DNA of 5,703 bases from Candidatus Scybalomonas excrementavium (GCA_017694765.1 JADIML010000036.1:1-5703); one strand, 5' to 3'. Numbered from the stretch's first letter, positions 1-5,703 are shown. Notes: a model not told the origin generated them from the letters alone. Numbers and translations are program-made.

Positions 1-1338
1 AAAGGGCATGTTCGTTCCCTAACAGCAAAAGATCGACAAGCTATTTTACAAGCGATGGAATGGATGTCGAAAAAAGCATTGCGAGTGTTAGCACTTGCAA
101 AAAGAGAAAATGATAAAAGTCCTGTAGAAAAGGATCTCATCTTTCTTGGCTTAGTTGGGATGTTAGATCCAGCAAGACCAGAGGCAAAAGGTGCCATTGA
201 TACCTTTAAAGAAGCAGGTGTAGAAACGATTATGATTACAGGAGATCATGTGGATACAGCTTTTGCTATAGCAAAGGAATTGGGAATTGCAACGGATAAA
301 GAGCAATGTATCAGTGGAAAAGAGTTGGATCAAATGACGGAAGAGATATTTCTTAGTCGTTTAAATACGTTGCGTGTATTTGCGAGAGTAGCGCCATCTC
401 ATAAAGTACGAATTGTCAATGGTTTTAAAAAGAGGGGAGATATTGTTGCTATGACGGGGGACGGTGTAAACGATGCACCATCATTAAAATCAGCAGATAT
501 TGGAATTGCAATGGGATTACATGGAACCGATGTAGCAAAAGAAGCATCTGATTTAATTCTTGTAGATGATAATTTTGCTACCATTGAAAAAGCCATTGAA
601 GAGGGAAGAGGAATCTATGCCAATATAAAGAAAGCGATTATCTTCTTACTATCTTCAAATTTTGGAGAAATTATCACAATGTTTCTAGCAGTATTGGTGG
701 GGTTACCTTCTCCACTTCGAGCAAGTCATATTTTATGGATTAATTTAATTACAGATTCTTTTCCAGCTTTGGCACTTGGAGTCGATAAAAATGATGCAAA
801 ACTCTTGATGGAAAAACCACCAAGAAAGGCATCGGAAAGTTTATTTGCACATGGAGGGTTATTTTATACACTTTTTTATGGGGCATTAATCGGTGGACTT
901 AGTCTATTAGCCTTTTTAACCGTTCCTTATGTAAAAAGTATGGCACTTTATCAACATGTTACTTTAGAAACGATTTTAAATTTGTTAAAAGAAGAAGAAC
1001 TATTAAGACGTTCTCAAACATATGCTTTTACAGTATTAGGGATTTCTCAATTATTTCATGCAGTTGGTATGAGAAATGTAGAATTATCTATTTTTCGAAT
1101 GAAACATTTTGAAAATATTTGGATGATAGGAGCATTTTTGTTTGGAGTCATATTACAACTTCTTGTGACAGAAATACCATATTTGATAGAAATATTTGGA
1201 ACAGCACAGCTTTCTATAAAGGAGTGGGAAATGCTTTTCTTTTTATCAGCTATGCCTTTATTAGCACATGAGATTTTAGCATTTCCCTTTGGAGAACAGA
1301 AAAAAGAGGTAATTCTTAAAAGAAACGTTCAAAAATAG
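1..1338 (+). CDS. Calcium-type P-type (P2) cation-transporting ATPase, C-terminal half (5' partial)
   Basis: The reading frame is open from base 1, so the ATG at 55 is internal and the true start lies outside the window. About 445 C-terminal residues of an expected 850-900 are seen. The N-domain end is followed by DPARPEA, then TGD (238-246) and the P-domain signature TGDGVNDAP (454-480), which binds Mg2+ and phosphate. The DKTGT phosphorylation site and helices M1-M4 are missing. Six membrane helices follow (M5-M10, about residues 213-431, counted from base 1). M5 carries SSNFGE and M6 carries WINLITDSFPA, matching the SERCA Ca2+ ligands Asn768/Glu771 and Asn796/Thr799/Asp800. M8 has Gln (1048-1050) where SERCA has Glu908, as in plasma-membrane Ca2+ pumps. 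The protein should export Ca2+ from the cytoplasm using ATP. Related bacterial pumps have been linked to Mn2+, so the ion is not certain. The 3' end overlaps the opposing ytaF by 23 bp. Confidence 0.93.
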   Translation, partial: KGHVRSLTAKDRQAILQAMEWMSKKALRVLALAKRENDKSPVEKDLIFLGLVGMLDPARPEAKGAIDTFKEAGVETIMITGDHVDTAFAIAKELGIATDKEQCISGKELDQMTEEIFLSRLNTLRVFARVAPSHKVRIVNGFKKRGDIVAMTGDGVNDAPSLKSADIGIAMGLHGTDVAKEASDLILVDDNFATIEKAIEEGRGIYANIKKAIIFLLSSNFGEIITMFLAVLVGLPSPLRASHILWINLITDSFPALALGVDKNDAKLLMEKPPRKASESLFAHGGLFYTLFYGALIGGLSLLAFLTVPYVKSMALYQHVTLETILNLLKEEELLRRSQTYAFTVLGISQLFHAVGMRNVELSIFRMKHFENIWMIGAFLFGVILQLLVTEIPYLIEIFGTAQLSIKEWEMLFFLSAMPLLAHEILAFPFGEQKKEVILKRNVQK

Positions 1339-1954
1339 CAAGACAGATTAAAAGAAGCCCTCCAAACCAAGTAAAGTCCATCTGTGTTTTTCGTATAAGA
1401 GTATTACCAAGAAGACTCCCACCTAAAATTGCACCGATTCCAAATAAAAAGGAGAAAAAAAAGACAGGAAGTGGATAGGCTGAAATAGACATAGCACTAA
1501 GACCAACAGCAGCACTGTCAAGAGAAAGTGCTAAAGCGAGAGAGATTGCTTCTTTTGGAGATAGATCTTGCCCATGATCAATATTTGCCTTCTCTGGATT
1601 TCCATAGATCGTAAGAATAAAAGAAAGGCTTAAAAAGTGAAAATGTAATTCACGATTATTAAACTTTCCATAGTTAATAAAACGACGAATTTGGCTATCA
1701 AAGAATTTAATAAGACCAATGAGAAATAAAAGAATAAAACTAATCGTTTCAGAAGCAGAGGGGGGAATTTGCTGAAAAATACTTCCACCTGCTAATAAGG
1801 AAACACATAAAATACCACTACAAATTCCACTGATTGTACAAATCGATGTCAGTGGAATTTTTATATTACTAGCCCCATAAGCAAAAGAGGCACCAAAACT
1901 ATCAATAGAAAGTGCTAACGTAAATATAAAAATTTCTGTAAGGAGTTCAAACAC
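1316..1954 (-). CDS. ytaF: MntP/YtaF-family membrane protein (sporulation membrane protein YtaF)
   Basis: This 212-residue, very hydrophobic protein has six likely helices in two related halves. Each half has the family signature LSxDS: Asp18 in ALSIDSFGASFAYG and Asp146 in ALSLDSAAVGLSA. In MntP, the Mn2+ exporter of this fold, conserved acidic residues in these helices are needed for transport. Length (about 210 against about 188 for MntP), the FGASFAYG wording and a central hydrophilic insert point to YtaF, a family tied to sporulation in Bacillus/Clostridia whose transported ion is not established. The insert (residues 124-135, NIDHGQDLSPKE) resembles an EF-hand loop. The start is GTG at 1954-1952, chosen because AGGAGG lies 8 nt upstream and no better start is in frame. 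The stop (1318-1316) lies inside the convergent ATPase gene. The gene is divergent from the CDF exporter. The family call is strong; the function is inference. Confidence 0.88.
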   Translation of the reverse strand: MFELLTEIFIFTLALSIDSFGASFAYGASNIKIPLTSICTISGICSGILCVSLLAGGSIFQQIPPSASETISFILLFLIGLIKFFDSQIRRFINYGKFNNRELHFHFLSLSFILTIYGNPEKANIDHGQDLSPKEAISLALALSLDSAAVGLSAMSISAYPLPVFFFSFLFGIGAILGGSLLGNTLIRKTQMDFTWFGGLLLICLAIFERFF

Positions 1955-1962
1955 AAAAAATG

Positions 1963-1968
1963 CCTCCT
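1963..1968 (-). promoter_or_regulatory. Ribosome binding site of ytaF, supporting a GTG start
   Basis: On the - strand a perfect AGGAGG is followed by 8 nt (CATTTTTT) and then GTG. This consensus site fixes the non-ATG start. Confidence 0.85.
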
Positions 1969-1979
1969 AACCATTGGTT
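1969..1979. repeat. Short palindrome AACCA-T-TGGTT just upstream of the ytaF RBS
   Basis: Two 5-bp arms around one base abut the ytaF Shine-Dalgarno and would fall at the start of its transcript. It could be an operator half-site pair or a small leader hairpin, but it is short enough to arise by chance. Confidence 0.3.
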
Positions 1980-1985
1980 TAGTAA

Positions 1986-2017
1986 TAAGGTATGCAAAAG
2001 ATGCTGTATTGTGTCAA
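1986..2017 (-). promoter_or_regulatory. Candidate ytaF promoter with sporulation sigma-K/E-like -10
   Basis: On the - strand TTGACA (2017-2012) is followed by a 17-nt spacer and CATACC, a perfect sigma-A -35 with a poor sigma-A -10 (3 of 6). Read another way, CATACCTTA (1994-1986) fits the sigma-K -10 pattern CATAnnnTA exactly, with AC (2012-2011) 16 nt upstream as sigma-K prefers. It also matches the sigma-E -10 CATACAnT at 7 of 8 positions, with a weak -35. A start near 1980 would give a leader of about 25 nt including the RBS. The sporulation reading fits the YtaF family name, but this is inference from consensus matching. Confidence 0.45.
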
Positions 2018-2027
2018 AGATACGTGA

Positions 2028-2056
2028 TTTATAGAAACGGTATCCATGGGATTGAA
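2028..2056 (-). promoter_or_regulatory. Weaker alternative vegetative promoter for ytaF
   Basis: On the - strand TTCAAT (2056-2051, 3 of 6) is followed by 17 nt and TATAAA (2033-2028, 5 of 6). If used it would give a leader of about 65-70 nt. Its -35 lies on the same bases as the -35 of the divergent CDF promoter, so the two would compete. Confidence 0.25.
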
Positions 2057-2080
2057 TCATAATGGGGAATATAGTAAAAT
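2052..2080 (+). promoter_or_regulatory. Sigma-A-type promoter of the CDF gene
   Basis: TTGAAT (2052-2057, 4 of 6 to TTGACA) is followed by a 17-nt spacer and TAAAAT (2075-2080, 5 of 6 to TATAAT). Transcription would start around 2086-2088, leaving a leader of about 40 nt that contains the RBS. The -35 overlaps a small GATT-G-AATC palindrome (2050-2058). Confidence 0.55.
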
Positions 2081-2115
2081 AATTGACAATGAAATTAAGA
2101 AGATAGAAATGAAAT

Positions 2116-2121
2116 AGGAGG
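2116..2121 (+). promoter_or_regulatory. Ribosome binding site of the CDF gene, supporting a GTG start
   Basis: A perfect AGGAGG sits 7 nt before GTG at 2129. The ATG at 2125 is in another frame and too close to the site, so GTG is the likely start. Confidence 0.85.
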
Positions 2122-2128
2122 ATATGGA

Positions 2129-3298
2129 GTGATTCAATTATTGGTGAAATGGTTTATTAAAGATTATGAGAATATAAAGGATAAAAAGGTACGACAAGCC
2201 TATGGAATGCTTGGTGGAATACTTGGAATTGCCTGTAATGTGTGTTTATTTTTGGCAAAATTATTAGCTGGAATTTTAACAGGAGCGATTTCCATTATAG
2301 CAGATGCCTTTAATAACTTATCTGATGCACTAAGTTCCATTGTAACATTGATTGGCTTTAAAATGGCAGGAAAGCCAGCCGATAAAGAACATCCTTTTGG
2401 ACATGGTAGAGTGGAATATTTAGCTGGTCTTTTTATATCAGCGACTATTTTATTAGTTGGATGGCAATTAGGAGTAAGCTCTGTACAAAAAATTTTACAT
2501 CCAGAAGAACTTACTTATAGTATCGTATCAGCTTGTATTTTAGTGGCATCAATTTTAGTGAAATTTTGGATGGCATCTTATAATCGTTTTCTTGGTAATA
2601 AAATTCAATCTGCTACAATGAAAGCAACGGCTATGGATAGTTTAAGTGATTGTATTGCAACGACTGCTGTTTTAGTCAGTATGGGAATTGGGTATATGAC
2701 ATCTTGGAACGTAGATGGGATAGCAGGATTGTTAGTATCAATTTTTATTTTTGTAGCAGGGATTAATGCTATGAAAGATACCATACAGCCATTGCTTGGG
2801 CAAGCGCCTGATCCAGAATTTGTAAAAAAAATAGAGGAGATTGTGTTATCGTATGATATGGTCATTGGAATTCATGATTTAGTCGTGCATGATTATGGAC
2901 CGGGAAGAATTATGGCATCTCTTCATGCAGAAATTCCATATGATATGGATATTATGAAAGCACATGATATGATTGATACGATTGAAATGGATATTAAGAA
3001 AGAGTTTCACTGTGAGATTACAATTCATATGGATCCAGTTGTAAATAATGATGAAACGACTAACTCTATGAAACAAATGATAGTAAAAATTGTAAAAGAT
3101 GTAGAGAAAGAGCTTACCATTCATGATTTTCGTATGACAACAGGTCCTTTACGAACAAACCTTATTTTTGATGTTGTCGTTCCATATGATTGTAAAAAAA
3201 CAGCATTAGAAATCAAAAAAGAAATAGAGGAACGGGTAGAAGCGTTAGAAGGAAACTATTATGCAAGAGTGCAAATTGATCAAGGATATTTAGAATGA
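2129..3298 (+). CDS. Cation diffusion facilitator (CDF) exporter, Mn/Fe-type site, extended C-terminus
   Basis: This 389-residue protein should exchange cytoplasmic divalent metal for protons and act as a dimer. Residues 27-225 hold the six-helix transporter. By alignment in my head to E. coli YiiP, site A is Asn62/Asp66 (FNNLSD, helix 2) and Asp170/Asp174 (MDSLSD, helix 5). Zn-selective members carry His in this site; an N-D-D-D set resembles MntE-type Mn2+ exporters, so Mn2+ (or Fe2+) is more likely than Zn2+. Site B is complete: Asp85, His88, His92 in ADKEHPFGH. The cytoplasmic domain (about 226-305) keeps the YiiP-like ligands His249, His266, His279, His300 and Asp302. About 85 further residues form a second, degenerate copy of that domain, so the protein is about 90 residues longer than a usual 290-300-residue CDF. 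It is divergent from ytaF with 174 bp between. The family is sure; the metal is inference. Confidence 0.93.
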   Translation: MIQLLVKWFIKDYENIKDKKVRQAYGMLGGILGIACNVCLFLAKLLAGILTGAISIIADAFNNLSDALSSIVTLIGFKMAGKPADKEHPFGHGRVEYLAGLFISATILLVGWQLGVSSVQKILHPEELTYSIVSACILVASILVKFWMASYNRFLGNKIQSATMKATAMDSLSDCIATTAVLVSMGIGYMTSWNVDGIAGLLVSIFIFVAGINAMKDTIQPLLGQAPDPEFVKKIEEIVLSYDMVIGIHDLVVHDYGPGRIMASLHAEIPYDMDIMKAHDMIDTIEMDIKKEFHCEITIHMDPVVNNDETTNSMKQMIVKIVKDVEKELTIHDFRMTTGPLRTNLIFDVVVPYDCKKTALEIKKEIEERVEALEGNYYARVQIDQGYLE

Positions 3299-3340
3299 GA
3301 ATAGAAAAATGATATTTTTCATTCAATTTTGATTTTTTTT
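3293..3340 (+). terminator. AT-rich terminator-like hairpin after the CDF gene
   Basis: GAAAAAT-GAT-ATTTTTC (3304-3320) is a perfect 7-bp stem. An outer pairing GAATG (3293-3297) with CATTC (3320-3324) can extend it if the inner stem gives up one pair and leaves a bulge. The run AATTTTGATTTTTTTT follows, with eight T at 3333-3340. The stem is almost all A-T, so it would be weak. The 5' outer arm overlaps the CDF stop codon. Its position at a gene end supports a terminator, and it separates the CDF gene from the hydrolase. Confidence 0.42.
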
Positions 3341-3416
3341 CTCAAAGGAATTCTCTACTATAAAAGAAAGGATAATTAGTAATTAGAATCAAATCTATGA
3401 GAGATAGGAGAAAAAA
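3341..3416 (+). promoter_or_regulatory. Leader region of the family 3 hydrolase: possible -10 elements, tandem repeat and RBS
   Basis: The region holds an RBS, AGGAG (3406-3410), 6 nt before ATG 3417. Possible -10 boxes are TATAAA (3359-3364) and GATAAT (3371-3376), but neither has a convincing -35 at 16-18 nt, so no promoter is assigned firmly. A perfect tandem repeat TAATTAG-TAATTAG lies at 3373-3386 and could be a regulator site or chance in AT-rich DNA. I see no clear catabolite-repression (cre) operator. Confidence 0.4.
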
Positions 3417-5703
3417 ATGATACATCAAAAAACAAAAAAGTATGAATTAGATATGGAAAGATATGCACATCTTGCAAGAGTGGCAGCAGCAGAAAGTTGT
3501 GTTTTATTACGAAATGAGAAGCAAGCATTGCCAATAAAAAAGGGAGAAAATATCGCTGTTTTTGGTAGATGTGCATTTCATTATTACAAAAGTGGCTTAG
3601 GTTCAGGTGGTTTAGTAAATACAAATTATGTCGTTAGCATTTTAGATGCACTAAATGATTCCAAAGATTATCATGTGAATCAAGAAGTACAAACGATATA
3701 TGAAGATTGGATCAAAACACATCCTTATGATGAAGGGGAAGGTTGGGGGACAACTCCATGGTCACAAGAAGAAATGCCTCTTACAAAAGAAGTGATGGAG
3801 GTGGCAAAAAGTTCAGATGTAGCAGTCATTGTCATTGGAAGAACAGCAGGAGAAGATCAAGATAATAAGAAGGAAGAAGGAAGCTATTACTTAACAAAAG
3901 TAGAGCGTTCCATGATAGAACAAGTTTGTCAGAACTTTGAAAGAAGTATTGTTCTATTAAATGTAGGCAATATCATTGACATGAGTTGGGTGGAAGAATA
4001 TGGGCCTTCGGCAGTTATGTACGTTTGGCAAGGTGGACAAGAAGGTGGAAATGGAGTCTTTGATGTCCTAACTGGTGCTATTTCTCCTTGTGGAAAATTA
4101 ACGGATACTATCGTAAAAGAAATCGAAGATTATCCAAGTGATCCATATTTTGGAGATCCAATCAAAAACTATTACACAGAAGATATTTATGTTGGATATC
4201 GATACTTTGAAAGTTGTGCAAAGGATCGTGTACAGTATCCGTTTGGTTTTGGGTTATCTTATACAACATTTGATTTAAAAGGGGAAGTAGAAGAGGTAAC
4301 AGACTTTAGTTTTACAGTAAAAGTTACTGTAGAAAATACAGGAGAGGTGTCAGGTAAAGAAGTTGTGCAAGTATACATAAAGGCACCACAAGGAAAGTTA
4401 AAAAAACCACATCGAGTATTAGTAGGATTTGCAAAGACAAAAGCATTAAAGCCAAAGGAAAGGGAAACAATACAAATTCAAGTTCCATTTTCTTATTTTG
4501 CTTCTTATGATGATAGTGGGGTGACAGGACATAAATCTTGTTATGTTTTAGAAGAAGGAAACTATGAAGTATATGTAGGAAGTGACGTAAGAAGTGCAAT
4601 ATGTTGTGGTGACTTTTTGAAAGGGGAATGTGTATTAGAACAGTTAGAAGAAGCATGTGCACCAATTGAGAAATTGGAACGGTTTGTATTAGAAGAATCA
4701 GAGAATGGATGTTCCATCCAAAAAGAAGAAGCACCAATGAGAACGATAGACATTCATGAAAAAGTAGAACGCTATCGGGAAACTGAAATCCCATATACAG
4801 GAGATCAAGGATTTCAATTAGAAGATGTAGTCCAAAATAAGTGTACATTGGAGCAATTTATTGCCCAACTTACAGACGAAGAACTTGTGTATCTCTTCCG
4901 AGGTGAAGGAATGTGTAGTCCAAAAGTTACACCGGGAACAGCAGCTGCTTTTGGAGGGCTAAACGATACATTACAAAAATATGGAATCCCAGCAGCATGT
5001 TGTGCTGATGGTCCATCTGGAATTCGTATGGATTGTGGAACGATTGCCTTTTCTCTTCCAAATGGAACAGCATTAGGTTCTACATTTAACATGGAGTTGG
5101 TGGAGCAGTTATATCAATTTTTAGGAATGGAATTATTAAAAAATAAAGTTGACATTTTATTAGGACCGGGAATGAATATTCATCGTCACCCATTAAATGG
5201 TAGAAACTTTGAATATATTTCAGAAGATCCAATTGTGACAGGTAAAATCAGTGTAGCACAAATACGAGGATTACAATATGCAGGAGTAGAAGGAACAGTA
5301 AAACATTATTGTGCTAATAATCAAGAAGCCAACCGTACAAGAGTAGAATCTGTGATATCAGAGAGAGCATTAAGAGAAATTTATCTAAAAGGATTCGAAC
5401 TTGTCGTAAAAGAAGGCGATGGAAAATCTTTTATGACAACCTATGGTCCAGTAAATGGTATATGGACAGCTGGAAATTTCGATCTTTGTACGTCTATTTT
5501 ACGAAAAGAATGGAAATTTGAAGGTATTGTTATGACCGATTGGTGGGCAATGGCAAATGATGAAGGAGAATTAGCTGATAAAGAAAATAGAGCACCAATG
5601 GTTTTAGCACAAAATGATCTGTATATGTGTTGCTCTGATGTTACGAAAGAACAAGATAACGTAATGGAGCGTCTAAAAACAGGATATATTTTAAGAAGTG
5701 ATT
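3417..5703 (+). CDS. Family 3 glycoside hydrolase (beta-glucosidase-like), domain-permuted, 3' partial
   Basis: The frame is open from ATG 3417 (AGGAG 6 nt upstream) to the window edge; 762 residues are seen with no stop. Domain order is reversed from most GH3 enzymes. The alpha/beta sandwich comes first (about 25-265: CVLLRNE, VIGRTAGED, WQGGQEGG, YPFGFGLSY). A fibronectin-III-like domain follows (about 290-400: VTVENTGEVSGKEVVQVY), then a linker of about 75 residues and the TIM barrel (from about 477). Barrel motifs are ADGPSGIR (Asp531), GPGMNIHRHPLNGRNFEY (583-600), KHYCANNQEANR (629-640) and VMTDWW, whose Asp708 is the expected nucleophile. Glu146 in GRTAGED is the likely acid/base, by alignment to Thermotoga Bgl3B. 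The same layout is known in Butyrivibrio fibrisolvens and Ruminococcus albus beta-glucosidases. There is no signal peptide and there are many cysteines, so it is probably cytoplasmic, cleaving imported beta-glucosides. Substrate is unproven (xyloside, glucoside or saponin-type are possible). The end of the barrel lies outside the window. Confidence 0.93.
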   Translation, partial: MIHQKTKKYELDMERYAHLARVAAAESCVLLRNEKQALPIKKGENIAVFGRCAFHYYKSGLGSGGLVNTNYVVSILDALNDSKDYHVNQEVQTIYEDWIKTHPYDEGEGWGTTPWSQEEMPLTKEVMEVAKSSDVAVIVIGRTAGEDQDNKKEEGSYYLTKVERSMIEQVCQNFERSIVLLNVGNIIDMSWVEEYGPSAVMYVWQGGQEGGNGVFDVLTGAISPCGKLTDTIVKEIEDYPSDPYFGDPIKNYYTEDIYVGYRYFESCAKDRVQYPFGFGLSYTTFDLKGEVEEVTDFSFTVKVTVENTGEVSGKEVVQVYIKAPQGKLKKPHRVLVGFAKTKALKPKERETIQIQVPFSYFASYDDSGVTGHKSCYVLEEGNYEVYVGSDVRSAICCGDFLKGECVLEQLEEACAPIEKLERFVLEESENGCSIQKEEAPMRTIDIHEKVERYRETEIPYTGDQGFQLEDVVQNKCTLEQFIAQLTDEELVYLFRGEGMCSPKVTPGTAAAFGGLNDTLQKYGIPAACCADGPSGIRMDCGTIAFSLPNGTALGSTFNMELVEQLYQFLGMELLKNKVDILLGPGMNIHRHPLNGRNFEYISEDPIVTGKISVAQIRGLQYAGVEGTVKHYCANNQEANRTRVESVISERALREIYLKGFELVVKEGDGKSFMTTYGPVNGIWTAGNFDLCTSILRKEWKFEGIVMTDWWAMANDEGELADKENRAPMVLAQNDLYMCCSDVTKEQDNVMERLKTGYILRSD

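Noticed and set aside
399..596. Minus-strand 65-codon frame in the ATPase P-domain region
   Set aside because: It is antisense to the TGDGVNDAP region, which is clearly coding on the + strand.
2083..2088. Perfect TTGACA before the CDF gene
   Set aside because: At 15-18 nt downstream there is only TAGAAA or GAAATG, and a start there would fall in or at the RBS. The TTGAAT-17-TAAAAT promoter just upstream is better.
1955..2128. Possible Mn-sensing (yybP-ykoY) riboswitch, MntR or Fur box in the divergent region
   Set aside because: I could not find the conserved loops of the riboswitch or a convincing long palindrome for either regulator. The space left by the promoters and RBS sites is also small.
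2605..3124. Minus-strand frames inside the CDF gene (2605-2865 and 2879-3124)
   Set aside because: They are shadows of the conserved CDF reading frame, without RBS or motif.
3397..3420. Seven-codon upstream frame (MRDRRKK) whose stop overlaps the hydrolase ATG as ATGA
   Set aside because: It has no Shine-Dalgarno, and its own bases include the RBS of the hydrolase, so translation coupling is unlikely; it is probably chance.
3376..3624. Minus-strand 82-codon frame across the start of the hydrolase
   Set aside because: It mostly overlaps the N-terminal GH3 coding region. Its translation is biased and unrecognisable, and it has no RBS.
4324..4848. 174-codon minus-strand open frame inside the hydrolase
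   Set aside because: It lies fully within the well-supported GH3 frame. Its translation is a low-complexity Leu/His/Phe-rich string with no family resemblance, as expected from the antisense of Glu/Lys-rich codons.
4562..5092. Two further minus-strand frames (4562-4753 and 4814-5092)
   Set aside because: Both are antisense to GH3 domains, have no RBS that I can see and show no recognisable protein motif.
1..5703. Mobile element, CRISPR array, tRNA or new defence-type system
   Set aside because: I saw no inverted terminal repeats, regularly spaced repeats, tRNA-like cloverleaf or unfamiliar gene cluster. All long genes fall in known families.

Overview
The window looks like part of the chromosome of a low-GC, probably spore-forming, anaerobic Firmicute, plausibly a Clostridia/Lachnospiraceae member. 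The reasons are AT-rich codon use, strong AGGAGG-type ribosome binding sites, a YtaF-type sporulation membrane protein, and a domain-permuted family 3 glycoside hydrolase of the kind known from Butyrivibrio and Ruminococcus. This placement is inference; there is no rRNA or other marker gene in the window.

Layout. (1) Bases 1-1338, + strand: the C-terminal half of a P2-type (Ca2+-type) cation-pumping ATPase, cut by the window's left edge. (2) Bases 1316-1954, - strand: a MntP/YtaF-family six-helix membrane protein whose 3' end overlaps the ATPase tail to tail by 23 bp. (3) Bases 1955-2128: a 174-bp divergent intergenic region with a good sigma-A-like promoter for the rightward gene. For the leftward gene it holds a candidate promoter that fits both a TTGACA -35 and a mother-cell sporulation sigma (K/E) -10. 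(4) Bases 2129-3298, + strand: a 389-residue cation diffusion facilitator (CDF) whose transport site is Asn-Asp/Asp-Asp, as in Mn-type exporters, and whose C-terminal domain is visibly duplicated. (5) Bases 3299-3416: a short spacer with an AT-rich terminator-like hairpin and the leader of the next gene. (6) Bases 3417-5703, + strand: a family 3 glycoside hydrolase, cut by the right edge, with the alpha/beta sandwich domain first and the TIM barrel last.

The first three genes are all predicted cation-handling membrane proteins: a Ca2+-type ATPase, a MntP-fold protein and a Mn/Fe-type CDF. They suggest a small divalent-cation export neighbourhood, although they are not one operon. The hydrolase is probably an independent unit for cytoplasmic breakdown of imported beta-linked oligosaccharides or glycosides. 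I see no mobile element, CRISPR array, RNA gene or clearly new system. The most useful observations are the metal-site signatures, the duplicated CDF tail, an EF-hand-like loop in the YtaF protein, and the candidate sporulation promoter.
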